Shown here: positions 7,801 to 11,647 of the stretch, in pieces
How positions within the stretch are numbered: the stretch's first letter is position 1
Layout: every line of letters starts with the position of its first letter
From: Defluviitaleaceae bacterium
Lineage (GTDB): Bacteria; Bacillota; Clostridia; Lachnospirales; WQUN01
Assembly: GCA_009783525.1 (NCBI GenBank)
Contig: WRDG01000044.1
Span: forward strand, 1 to 11,647
Direction of reading: 5' to 3'
Length of the DNA: 11,647 bases
Program-made: the position numbers and the translations under genes
Notes under the pieces: model-generated
Seen by the model: only the letters and a program-made list of their open reading frames with translations
The model's database searches: none
Told to the model about the DNA's origin: nothing

Positions 7801-8448
7801 ATGCCTAACGGCCGTTATGGTCCCAACGCGGACATTACATTGTACGCGCGATGGGAAAAGCTGCCTCCGTTTACACTTTCTATTGGCGAAGAAAAACCCG
7901 GAGGCGCGGGTTTTAGGCGTGAAATAACCGTGAGTGGCTACGGATTGTCCGAAGCCGGACTCGCGGGAAAAATATTGGTGGTTGAATTGATCGAGGGTAT
8001 CGGAAACAACACGAGGACAACCGTTGTTGATTTTGACGCGGCGGTTTCAGTAAGAATTTCTTATCAACGTTCTGACACGATCGTACGCGTTTGGTTGATG
8101 GACGATACGGACGATTTCGTAATGCCCGACGCGGGCGGCGTTTATTACGCTTACGCGACCGCCGGAACAGGCGTTGAAATTCCTCCGATAGGATGCAGCC
8201 CCACGCCGACGCCGGCCGCCGTTCTTGTCAACGCGGTTCCGTCCGCCTACGTTACTAAGATAAACGGCAGTCAAAACGATTTGACCGTCACGGTTATAGA
8301 AAAGTTTTCCGACGGAACAAGAAACATAATTTCAAACACGATAAGGATCAGCAATAACGCCGCCGGCACGTACAGCGTCGGGGCCTACAGGGTTTATGTC
8401 GACACGAAGGGTAACGATCAGATACGCGAAATTTATTTGATCAAATAA
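1801..8448 (+). CDS. Giant secreted multidomain glycoside hydrolase with two GH5 catalytic modules and about seven CBM modules
   Basis: This 2215-residue enzyme is predicted to cleave beta-linked polysaccharide outside the cell. Residues 1-35 are a signal peptide (KNKK-NR, hydrophobic core, cut near VEAA/S). Modules in order: CBM4/9-like A (37-173), B (184-323), a divergent sandwich C (343-474), GH5-1 (485-822), CBM D (842-978), E (1000-1131), F (1155-1292), Ig-like Big_3 type (1300-1377), GH5-2 (1379-1720), CBM-like G (1724-1864), two InlB/Flg_new repeats (1869-1942, 1949-2018), an unassigned beta domain (2022-2130) and an unassigned C-terminal module (2141-2215). Pro-Thr linkers separate many of them. 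Both GH5 modules keep the acid/base Glu (NIMNEP: E632, E1518), the nucleophile Glu (GEF/GEY: E742, E1635) and the His/Tyr/Trp pocket residues. EMHDY, SLHPY and YWAW recall GH5 beta-mannanases, but an endoglucanase is equally possible. No dockerin, SLH domain or LPXTG motif was seen. It is flanked by terminators and so probably monocistronic. Confidence 0.9.
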   Translation: MKNKKNRAKFLAWALAVVFAFSCLPFAGRINVEAASNLIVNGDFSNGTEGWLDAMLVPNGYNHGGVVKNAGSTTFNATTNDARQNLALEHGKTYVLSGWFKSSGTGGADILIAGMGSHADLYGTSRTIHSTNWTFVEVEFTVTGATDVRFIVWSDEAPGGFLFTDIRLVEKGGQTPPPEPSRDNLIKNGDFSDGTNFWSDSTLFVPNGFSHNGIIQNAGSTSWYPANWMHNSYQNIELEPGKTYQLSGWFKATREVTDVFIAEQTANAVLFGAEIKVSNREWQHMSVVFSVPAGDHRQFRLLMWSDEDDGNFLFTGVILTEYDPGPTPTPLPKPAPSPFAPPLYDKKVLSVNESNDAANPFDGAPSLSIHGGGSFSRNQIEEALIPGGIYKAYIWAKGAAGSSIGFGIVIEGTDEEAFPSEDRSRMQNIGLTEEWERYEISFTMPGHWFTGRLEINNPDGNAVNVAQIEIWMPGTNGARPASDIPEGWFEIIDGRIYDPNGFDFVPIGTNAPGPGGFFSRDILQDVDLLTDVWNFNVIRLVCSFGYLWQTFANTDEEAIVKAFTDKGVVVMFEMHEYSGYFPDEHAHWSGPSLGGLPGNTVRYPLSVFAQKWAELAQRYKDNPYVWFNIMNEPGDGGWPHQLSSDTWDYAHRAVIDAIREVAPYNIIVLDEQNYGVGFYPWTNPPLSKDGPGSAILNKGPALNADYPNLLYSLHPYPWHEQAVLQSFIDHCREANLALVIGEFATTLNNQGLNTHVAAVYNVCVPAGVGRIYWAWSDDQYAVTVNGGGGYTINRRDGSKPTNLTWFGELVWDDAHGALTLPVYAPGTGPTPTPVPGEPQTGNLITNGDFSDGTAGWLDAMLVANGFSHGGEVKNAGSTTYNNGTNDAKQNLTLLHGKTYVLSGWFKSSGSGGADVQISGMGSHSPLYGTSRTVGSTDWTFVEIEFTVTGATDVRFMVWSDDPPGGFLFTDISLVEKGGEAPTPTPVIPDPTPTPPPQTGNLLENGDFATDESGWFGVERVVNGFDRDGVVKNAGRIAHGNIFQGKGTSHTFIIENGKTYVLSFWCKADNSSGTDVYIQYQSGGHHSVWYVHNTAWEFMSFEFTGDGKEVEVFFWTDTPNFWIADVTVAEKVALPTPTPTPILPDPTPTPQPQTGNLIVNGDFSDGTNGWLDIMYIADGFNHGGVIKNAGSTTMNVYANDAKQLINLEAGKTYVLSGWFKSSGNGGADVLIASAGSHGTLFGSSRTISGTSWIFHELEFTVPADGPTEARFMVWADDPPGGFLFTDISLVEKAAEIIPKDPGIYILSLPNKLSYFIGDSFDITGLRFTYSDENGSTSNVTATTAMLDLSGFDSSVHGVKTITLNYGGFNLSFTVRVNNNAKFTVDGHTIYDPNGEVFIPKGTNINGPNMWWSRDTLQDVELICDVWGMNFVRLVTTFGMLWNTAPNRDMDAIVKAFTDKGVVVMIEMHDYTGTYPFNNDQVNNIGNHWRYSLDNFTRMLVELAVRYRDNPYVWINIMNEPSGDSELNVGHPTYTYGDNRSDVETWVRVHDHIIGALRGAGFDNIIVMDENNYGVGRYNPGDPDGHGSAVLYGGPKLNEKYDNLAYSLHPYGWRDYSVLEQYVIHCYERDLALMFGEYGAVWGSPMTHKATKIAFEVFNEYNVGRVYWAWDGASGFAVTDINKGFDGGGYQIDRTDGTKPTNLTWFGGILWDDFHNILTFPLPNYSFPLVANSDFSDGLSGWHNYQGQLQYLNSGSHDGSAHARMIPGANYTGQDLDADFAIAGGEYRFSAWARHASPGSTQFGIAFTEYPGGPEMSYVLFFDESVWTYKELYLTLPENLHSLRLFIWQPDGNTDVYFDDVCFDYIEPEGEIFTVAFNVNGNGTVPAAIASATVTEGSSVVLPSIDKEGFMFGGWYTAESDGIKAGNAGDLYYPEQDITLFARWPDRVQNDFIVKFDTMGGSGSFEKIYGFTGDLIVLPSTSMANHVFIGWYTAADGGAFAGMPNGRYGPNADITLYARWEKLPPFTLSIGEEKPGGAGFRREITVSGYGLSEAGLAGKILVVELIEGIGNNTRTTVVDFDAAVSVRISYQRSDTIVRVWLMDDTDDFVMPDAGGVYYAYATAGTGVEIPPIGCSPTPTPAAVLVNAVPSAYVTKINGSQNDLTVTVIEKFSDGTRNIISNTIRISNNAAGTYSVGAYRVYVDTKGNDQIREIYLIK
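1909..2319 (+). repeat. CBM copy A (member of the amplified CBM4/9-like repeat family)
   Basis: Residues 37-173 begin with NLIVNGDFSNGTEGW, the usual opening of a CBM4/9-like carbohydrate-binding sandwich, and end with GGFLFTDIRLVEKGG. By hand alignment about 110 of 137 residues match copy D, and copy F is clearly of the same kind. Copies A and D also share a 24-nt exact match (1947-1970 and 4362-4385), so the family was amplified within the gene. Confidence 0.8.
2350..2769 (+). repeat. CBM copy B (divergent member)
   Basis: Residues 184-323 carry the same frame (NLIKNGDFSDGTNFW, GKTYQLSGWFKA, a late LLMWSDEDDGNFLFTGV) as copies A, D and F, but differ in most loops, including WYPANWMHNSYQNIEL. 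It is an older duplicate, possibly with a different binding preference. A Pro-rich linker (324-342) follows. Confidence 0.75.
2827..3222 (+). other. Divergent carbohydrate-binding-like sandwich C, directly before GH5-1
   Basis: Residues 343-474 have the pattern of a CBM4/9/22-like jelly roll (PSLSIHGGGSFSRNQIEEAL, GGIYKAYIWAKG, EEWERYEISFTM, then a strand ending IEIWMPG) but lack the NGDFSDG opening of the other copies. A short linker of about 10 residues joins it to GH5-1, so it may pack against that catalytic domain. A carbohydrate-binding role is inferred from pattern and position only. Confidence 0.5.
3253..4266 (+). other. GH5 catalytic module 1
   Basis: Residues 485-822 form a complete (beta/alpha)8-type GH5 domain. 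Visible landmarks are RLV after strand 2, EMHEY (His575), NIMNEP with acid/base Glu632, SLHPY (His714, Tyr716), VIGEF with nucleophile Glu742, and YWAW (Trp773, Trp775). Its closing LTWFGELVWDD block resembles the end of GH5 mannanase-type domains. All expected catalytic residues are present, so the module should be active. Substrate cannot be fixed by eye. Confidence 0.85.
4324..4734 (+). repeat. CBM copy D (near-duplicate of copy A)
   Basis: Residues 842-978 differ from copy A at about 27 of 137 positions and share long identical blocks such as HGKTYVLSGWFKSSG, TVTGATDVRF and GGFLFTDI. It is framed by the Pro-Thr linkers GPTPTPVPGEPQ and PTPTPVIPDPTPTPPPQ. Confidence 0.8.
4798..5193 (+). 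repeat. CBM copy E (divergent member)
   Basis: Residues 1000-1131 open like the other copies (NLLENGDFATDESGW, VVKNAG, NGKTYVLSFWCKADNSSG). The second half is remodelled, with an aromatic-rich stretch (YIQYQSGGHHSVWYVHNTAWEF) and FFWTDTPNFWIADV in place of the GGFLFTDI ending. The extra Trp and Tyr residues could give a different sugar-binding face. Confidence 0.72.
5200..5262 (+). repeat. Pro-Thr linker with a short tandem DNA repeat
   Basis: CCTACG/CCTACT units repeat at 5200-5220, followed by a stretch encoding ILPDPTPTPQPQTG. Equivalent PT linkers lie at about 2770-2826, 4267-4323 and 4735-4797, and a short one at 8191-8220. They are flexible spacers between folded modules and likely sites of misalignment or recombination. 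They are also probable sites of glycosylation. Confidence 0.7.
5263..5676 (+). repeat. CBM copy F (third close member of the A/D family)
   Basis: Residues 1155-1292 repeat the A/D pattern (NLIVNGDFSDGTNGWLD, VIKNAGSTT, GKTYVLSGWFKSSGNGGADVLIA, FMVWADDPPGGFLFTDISLVEK), with a small insertion (PADGPTEA) before the last strands. It leads straight into the Ig-like domain without a PT linker. Confidence 0.78.
5698..5931 (+). other. Bacterial Ig-like (Big_3-type) domain
   Basis: Residues 1300-1377 read LPNKLSYFIGDSFDITGLRF, then a strand-rich region, then HGVKTITLNYGG and SFTVRV. This is the usual pattern of Big_3 Ig-like domains in Firmicute surface and secreted proteins. It probably acts as a rigid spacer before GH5-2. 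Confidence 0.7.
5935..6960 (+). other. GH5 catalytic module 2
   Basis: Residues 1379-1720 are a second full GH5 domain, paralogous to module 1 (shared KAFTDKGVVVM, DNPYVW, NIMNEP, NYGVG, LTWFG). Key residues are His1467 (EMHDY), acid/base Glu1518, His1607/Tyr1609 (SLHPY), nucleophile Glu1635 (MFGEYG) and Trp1666/Trp1668 (YWAW). The loop after NIMNEP differs strongly between the two modules, which could change substrate fit. Third codon positions differ widely, so this duplication looks older than the CBM A/D/F one. Confidence 0.85.
6970..7392 (+). other. CBM-like sandwich G after GH5-2
   Basis: Residues 1724-1864 contain VANSDFSDGLSGWHNYQG, GGEYRFSAWARHA, WTYKELYLTLPE, LRLFIWQPDG and VYFDDVCFDYIE, a typical CBM4/9-like pattern ending in the usual DD strand. 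It is distant from copies A-F and may have a different origin. Confidence 0.65.
7405..7854 (+). repeat. Two InlB B-repeat / Flg_new (Listeria-Bacteroides) domains
   Basis: Residues 1869-1942 and 1949-2018 each run from a VAF/VKF-type first strand through GFMFGGWYTA or HVFIGWYTA to DITLFARW or DITLYARW, the hallmark of this beta-grasp repeat. In surface proteins of Gram-positive bacteria such repeats act as stalks. Here they separate the catalytic part from the C-terminus. Confidence 0.85.
7864..8190 (+). other. Unassigned beta-rich domain
   Basis: Residues 2022-2130 (from PFTLSIGEEKPGGAGFRREI to GVEIPPI) alternate polar and hydrophobic residues as in a beta-sandwich, with a VRVWLMDDT strand near the end. 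I do not recognise a family. A fibronectin-III-like or Ig-like fold is a guess. Confidence 0.4.
8221..8445 (+). other. C-terminal module of unknown function
   Basis: Residues 2141-2215 follow a PTPT linker and read PSAYVTKINGSQNDLTVTV, then EKFSDGT, then NNAAGTYSVGAYRVYVDTKG, ending at IREIYLIK. My recollection is that similar endings occur in other large secreted Clostridia enzymes, but I cannot check this. It is neither a dockerin, SLH repeat nor LPXTG signal. Its place at the extreme C-terminus suggests cell association, secretion or sorting. Confidence 0.45.
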
Positions 8449-8465
8449 ATGCAAAATATTTAAGC

Positions 8466-8509
8466 AAAAAAAAAGGGATTGCCGTTTTAACAGGCTGTCC
8501 CTTTTTTTT
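8466..8509 (+). terminator. Rho-independent terminator after the GH5 gene
   Basis: An A-tract plus GGGAT (8467-8479) pairs with GTCCC plus T8 (8497-8509), ending in a G-U pair. GCC (8481-8483) pairs with GGC (8493-8495) above a small internal mismatch. The element begins 18 nt after the stop and ends in eight T. Confidence 0.85.
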
Positions 8510-8514
8510 GTCGT

Positions 8515-8543
8515 TTGCATTAAACGGTTCGGCTTTATATATT
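8515..8543 (+). promoter_or_regulatory. Candidate sigma-A promoter of the URO-D gene
   Basis: TTGCAT (8515-8520) and TATATT (8538-8543) are separated by exactly 17 bp. The -10 matches TATAAT at five of six positions, while the -35 is weak. It lies between the terminator and the RBS (GGAGG at 8568-8572, 6 nt before the ATG), where a separate promoter is needed. Confidence 0.45.
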
Positions 8544-8578
8544 TCATGCGACTATAAAAAATTAATCGGAGGCGCGAA

Positions 8579-9703
8579 ATGAATTTCAAAAAAAATTTAT
8601 ACGCCGTGCTGGAATTTTTAGAAAAAAATATCTGCGAAACACATATGGCGGAAACGCAAGCGAGGCATGTCGCCGCATTATGCTTTGATGAAAACGCCTC
8701 GCCTGTCATGCAGGCGTATTTTTCGCCGGAGGGACTCGATCCGTATGTTTATGCGGAAACATATAACAATATGGAAAAGATGCTTTATAACGAGCTGCTG
8801 GCTTGTGTTTCGTCCGTTATGAGCAGGGACGACGGCATACTCGGTATCCGCGCCGACTACGGCGTCGGCACTTTGCCGTCGCTGTTCGGCACGGCGGACA
8901 GGATAACGGTCGATAATTTAAAACCATGGACGGATCCCTTGCCCCCCGGCAAATTACAAGCGACCGTTAAAAAAGGCGTGCCAAACCTATCGAACGGAAG
9001 CGGCGCAAAGGTTTACGAAACCTACTCATATTACAGTGAGACATTGAGCGCTTATCCCAAATGCAAAAAGCATATTCATCTTTATCATCCCGACTTGCAG
9101 GGACCGTTCGACACCGCGCATCTGCTCGCGGGCAACGATATTTATTACATGCTTTACGACGACCCGGCCATGGTTCATGAGCTTTTACATTTGGTTTGCG
9201 AAACTTACGCGTCCTTTTACAAAAAACTCGAAACGTTTTTTACCGACCGGTTCGTTTCCGGCGGAAAATGTTATTGCTATCATTTCAAGCATATTTTCGG
9301 CGGAAACATTTTACTGCGCAGCGACACAGCGGTAAATTTAAATTCCGCACAGTACGACGAATTTGTGAAGCCGTACGACGAGCTTCTGCTTGCCGCTTTC
9401 GGCGGCGGTTCGATACATTTTTGCGGCCGCGCGGACCAATGGATAAACAATATGTTTTCGACCGTAAACTTACGCGCGATCAATTTCGGGCATATGCACA
9501 AGTACGATTTCGGGCAGCGGCTTCTCGATCATGTATACGGCGACATGACTGCTTACCGCGTCCCCGTCGCCGCATATTTTTTAGACGCGGCAGAAATTAA
9601 CGGGCTCGACTGGAACAAATATAAAACAGGCGTGACATATACCCACTTTACCGAAGGCCTTGATGAAACGAAAAGGCTTAATGAAAAACTTCGGTCGATT
9701 TGA
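8579..9703 (+). CDS. Uroporphyrinogen decarboxylase (URO-D) superfamily protein, probably a methyltransferase-like member rather than HemE
   Basis: The 374-residue protein has no signal peptide and should be cytoplasmic. Features typical of the URO-D superfamily are the GPFDTAHLLAG block with MLYDDPAMVHELLHLVCETY, then SAQYDEFVKPYDELLL followed by IHFCG (His280, Cys282). The His-X-Cys pair matches the zinc-binding motif of methylcobamide-dependent methyltransferases such as MtaA, whereas heme-pathway HemE lacks it. ADYGVGTLPSLFG (about residue 95) is a block I associate with the uncharacterised Firmicute members. This suggests methyl or one-carbon transfer, but no corrinoid protein or partner enzyme is nearby and HemE activity cannot be excluded by eye. 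The start is fixed by GGAGG 6 nt upstream. The gene is convergent with the ABC transporter and 7 bp from its stop. Confidence 0.78.
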   Translation: MNFKKNLYAVLEFLEKNICETHMAETQARHVAALCFDENASPVMQAYFSPEGLDPYVYAETYNNMEKMLYNELLACVSSVMSRDDGILGIRADYGVGTLPSLFGTADRITVDNLKPWTDPLPPGKLQATVKKGVPNLSNGSGAKVYETYSYYSETLSAYPKCKKHIHLYHPDLQGPFDTAHLLAGNDIYYMLYDDPAMVHELLHLVCETYASFYKKLETFFTDRFVSGGKCYCYHFKHIFGGNILLRSDTAVNLNSAQYDEFVKPYDELLLAAFGGGSIHFCGRADQWINNMFSTVNLRAINFGHMHKYDFGQRLLDHVYGDMTAYRVPVAAYFLDAAEINGLDWNKYKTGVTYTHFTEGLDETKRLNEKLRSI

Positions 9704-9710
9704 TTATTTT

Positions 9711-11647
9711 TTACTCCGTCCGCAAAGCCGCGACGGGGTCTTTTTTTGCCGCCGCTTTGGACGGGATGAAACCCGCAGCCACCGAAAGAAGCACGCTTAT
9801 CACTACCAGCATGGCGGCTCCGGCAGGCGGCAGCTTGGCCAGCCCAGATATTCCGGCGGCGGCGTTTATAATCGCGTTGATGGGAAAAATGAGCAGCGCC
9901 GTTACCGCAATGCCCATCACGCCCGCAACGAATCCCTCGATTATCGTTTCGGCGTTGAACACGCGCGTTATGTCTTTTTTTGACGCCCCTATGCTGCGCA
10001 GTATTCCGATCTCTTTGGTGCGTTCCAATACGGATATGTATGTGATGATGGCGATCATTATTGACGAAACCACAAGAGAAACCGCCACGAACGCAATCAA
10101 AACATACGAAACGATATTTATCATGCCCGAAATCGACGATGTCAGCAGCCCCACTATGTCGGTGTAGTTTATGACCCGTCCGTCTTCGCCTTCTTTAATC
10201 ATTGCCGCGTTGTAGTCCGCGATCAAATCTTCAATATCCTGCTTTGCGTTAAAATTTGTCGGATAAAATTTTATTGAGCTCGGGTTGTTTAAATCCGCGA
10301 TGCTAAGCGCGTGAGCGTTGCTTTCATATGACTCGCCTTCTGCGAAGGGTTCGCCGGTAAATACGTTAACGTCCGGTTTTGCGAGCTGCTCCCTTACGAT
10401 CTCCGCTTCAAGGGCCGCTTTAACTGCGTAGTCGGTAAGCGCCGCCGTGTACCCTACCGTTCCGCTTATGGATGCCGCCGCCGCGTTTTCGTTCGGCTTG
10501 ACTATCCCGACGATTTTAAGTTCGACCGCGTCTTCCAAAATTTTTTCAACATGAATTTCGTCTTCACGCATGTCTGTCCACGAGCCGTTTTCTTTTACGT
10601 AATAATCAATGTTTAGCACCAGCCCGAACGAAAGCGCAAGCAGTTCTTCGTATGAAAAGCTTTGGTCCGTTTCAAGCTCCGGAAGCTCTTCTCCCCTCAT
10701 TACGGCCCCCATGATTTTTTCCATGTCCTTTGGATCCATCACGCCCAAAGCGTACAGCATCATGTCGTTTATTTCGTTTTCGCCGTTTACTACGAGCACA
10801 AGCTCGTCAAATTTATTCGGCCACATTCCCGCCAGCACGTCGTACTGCGATCCGAGCAGCTCCGGGTTGTCGATCATTTCAGAAAAAATTTCGACGCCGC
10901 CGCCTATGCCGAAATCCATGCCTCCTATGCCGCCCTGCGCTCCCATGCCGAACCCCGACAAAAAGTCGCTCGGGTTAACGCGGTAAACGCCGTTTGTCCC
11001 GCCGTTTTTATAAATGTTAAGCTCGATATCGTAGCCGTATTGGATCGAGTTTGTCAGCCGTTCGAAACTTTCTTTCGCCTCTGTGCCGACGTATTCTTTG
11101 AACCGCGCCAAATCGTTACGATGAATCTGCGCGGTAACCGACGAAACCATGTCCGACATAATATTGTTTGCATAAACGCGGCCGGGTTCGCGCTGCATGT
11201 TTTCGCGCCCGCCCATGTTCATCCGCATAGAAAGCATCCCGCCCATGTCCATGCTCGTGCTTGAAATTTCCAGCGGATATGTAGACAGCGTGTCCCTTTC
11301 GAGGTTGTCAACATATGTCTGCATTCCGTTTGAAAGCGATAATATAAGCGCGATGCCTATGATGCCGATGCTGCCCGCGAATGCGGTTAAAAACGTCCGC
11401 GCTTTTTTCGTCAGCAAATTTTTATAACTCAGCGCGAGAGCGGCGGTAAAGGACATGGAAATTTTTTTACGCTTGCCCCTTGCTCTTTCTCTTTTTTCCT
11501 GACCCGAGCGGTAGGGGCTGCTGTCGTCTGTAACCCTGCCGTCGAGCAACTTAATTATTCGCGTCGAATACATGCCGGCGAGAGCCGCGTTGTGGGTAAC
11601 CATTATGACGAGGCGATCCTTTGCGATTTCTTTTAACAGCTCCATGA
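9711..11647 (-). CDS. ABC transporter, ATP-binding protein fused to MacB/FtsX-type permease (partial, N-terminus outside window)
   Basis: The reading frame continues past the right edge; the ATG at 11645-11643 is an internal Met, preceded by a partial codon. The first visible residues are the end of an ABC ATPase, with the switch-region VMVTHN-type His (IMVTHN, His18 of the visible part). The Walker A, signature and Walker B motifs are outside the window. A basic linker (about 46-62) leads to TM1 (about 84-104), a large extracytoplasmic domain (about 107-505), and TM2 (511-533), TM3 (567-590) and TM4 (606-626). ERTKEIGILRSIGAS after TM2 is the hallmark of FtsX/MacB-type permeases. These act as mechanotransmission-type exporters of peptides, lipids or drugs, or in cell-envelope signalling; the substrate is unknown. 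The extracytoplasmic domain begins with a Met/Gly-rich stretch. The gene is convergent with the URO-D gene. Confidence 0.87.
   Translation of the reverse strand, partial: MELLKEIAKDRLVIMVTHNAALAGMYSTRIIKLLDGRVTDDSSPYRSGQEKRERARGKRKKISMSFTAALALSYKNLLTKKARTFLTAFAGSIGIIGIALILSLSNGMQTYVDNLERDTLSTYPLEISSTSMDMGGMLSMRMNMGGRENMQREPGRVYANNIMSDMVSSVTAQIHRNDLARFKEYVGTEAKESFERLTNSIQYGYDIELNIYKNGGTNGVYRVNPSDFLSGFGMGAQGGIGGMDFGIGGGVEIFSEMIDNPELLGSQYDVLAGMWPNKFDELVLVVNGENEINDMMLYALGVMDPKDMEKIMGAVMRGEELPELETDQSFSYEELLALSFGLVLNIDYYVKENGSWTDMREDEIHVEKILEDAVELKIVGIVKPNENAAAASISGTVGYTAALTDYAVKAALEAEIVREQLAKPDVNVFTGEPFAEGESYESNAHALSIADLNNPSSIKFYPTNFNAKQDIEDLIADYNAAMIKEGEDGRVINYTDIVGLLTSSISGMINIVSYVLIAFVAVSLVVSSIMIAIITYISVLERTKEIGILRSIGASKKDITRVFNAETIIEGFVAGVMGIAVTALLIFPINAIINAAAGISGLAKLPPAGAAMLVVISVLLSVAAGFIPSKAAAKKDPVAALRTE
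9714..9747 (+). terminator. Rho-independent terminator of the URO-D gene, inside the 3' end of the convergent ABC gene
   Basis: CTCCGTC (9714-9720) pairs with GACGGGG (9732-9738), including one U-G pair, across an 11-nt loop, followed by TC and seven T (9741-9747). It starts 11 nt after the URO-D stop and lies wholly within the last codons of the minus-strand gene. Confidence 0.6.

Noticed and set aside
9196..9600. 134-residue plus-strand ORF inside the URO-D gene
   Set aside because: It is an Arg/Phe-rich frame-shifted shadow; the URO-D frame is continuous and carries the family motifs.
10609..11264. Plus-strand ORFs opposite the ABC transporter
   Set aside because: They have low-complexity Ser/Pro- or His-rich composition with no RBS; the minus-strand frame carries the FtsX/MacB hallmarks.

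Overview
The window reads as a chromosomal segment of a plant-fibre-degrading Clostridia-type Firmicute, possibly from an animal gut or rumen. This assignment is inferred. It rests on strong AAGGAGG-type ribosome binding sites (one with a TTG start), AT-rich spacers with U-tract terminators, a Clostridia-style hybrid histidine kinase tail, an EFR1-type flavodoxin/ferredoxin protein, and a giant secreted multidomain glycoside hydrolase with Pro-Thr linkers. Coding GC is moderate. No tRNA, rRNA, CRISPR array, insertion sequence or phage gene was seen.

Layout from left to right. (1) 1-717 (+): C-terminal end of a hybrid sensor kinase (end of a receiver, an HPt-like domain, a helical tail), cut by the window edge. 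(2) 732-1529 (+): an EFR1-family flavodoxin plus 2[4Fe-4S] protein, 14 bp behind the kinase and probably in the same transcript, which ends at a terminator at 1607-1637. (3) 1640-1800: an AT-rich regulatory spacer with two inverted repeats. (4) 1801-8448 (+): a 2215-residue secreted enzyme with two GH5 catalytic modules, about seven CBM4/9-like beta-sandwich modules, an Ig-like domain, two InlB-type repeats and two unassigned C-terminal modules, followed by a terminator. (5) 8579-9703 (+): a URO-D superfamily protein with its own likely promoter. (6) 9711-11647 (-): a MacB/FtsX-type ABC transporter, convergent and only 7 bp away, running off the right edge.

How they may work together: the GH5 enzyme is the centrepiece and appears to be transcribed alone, with terminators on both sides and its own regulatory spacer. 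It probably attacks beta-mannan or beta-glucan outside the cell, with many binding modules holding it to the polysaccharide. The neighbours are cytoplasmic or membrane proteins with no obvious pathway link. No complete new multi-gene system is visible. The least ordinary signals are the architecture of the giant enzyme, its recently amplified CBM copies, its unassigned C-terminus, the dyads upstream of it, and an HPt-like domain lacking its phospho-accepting histidine.
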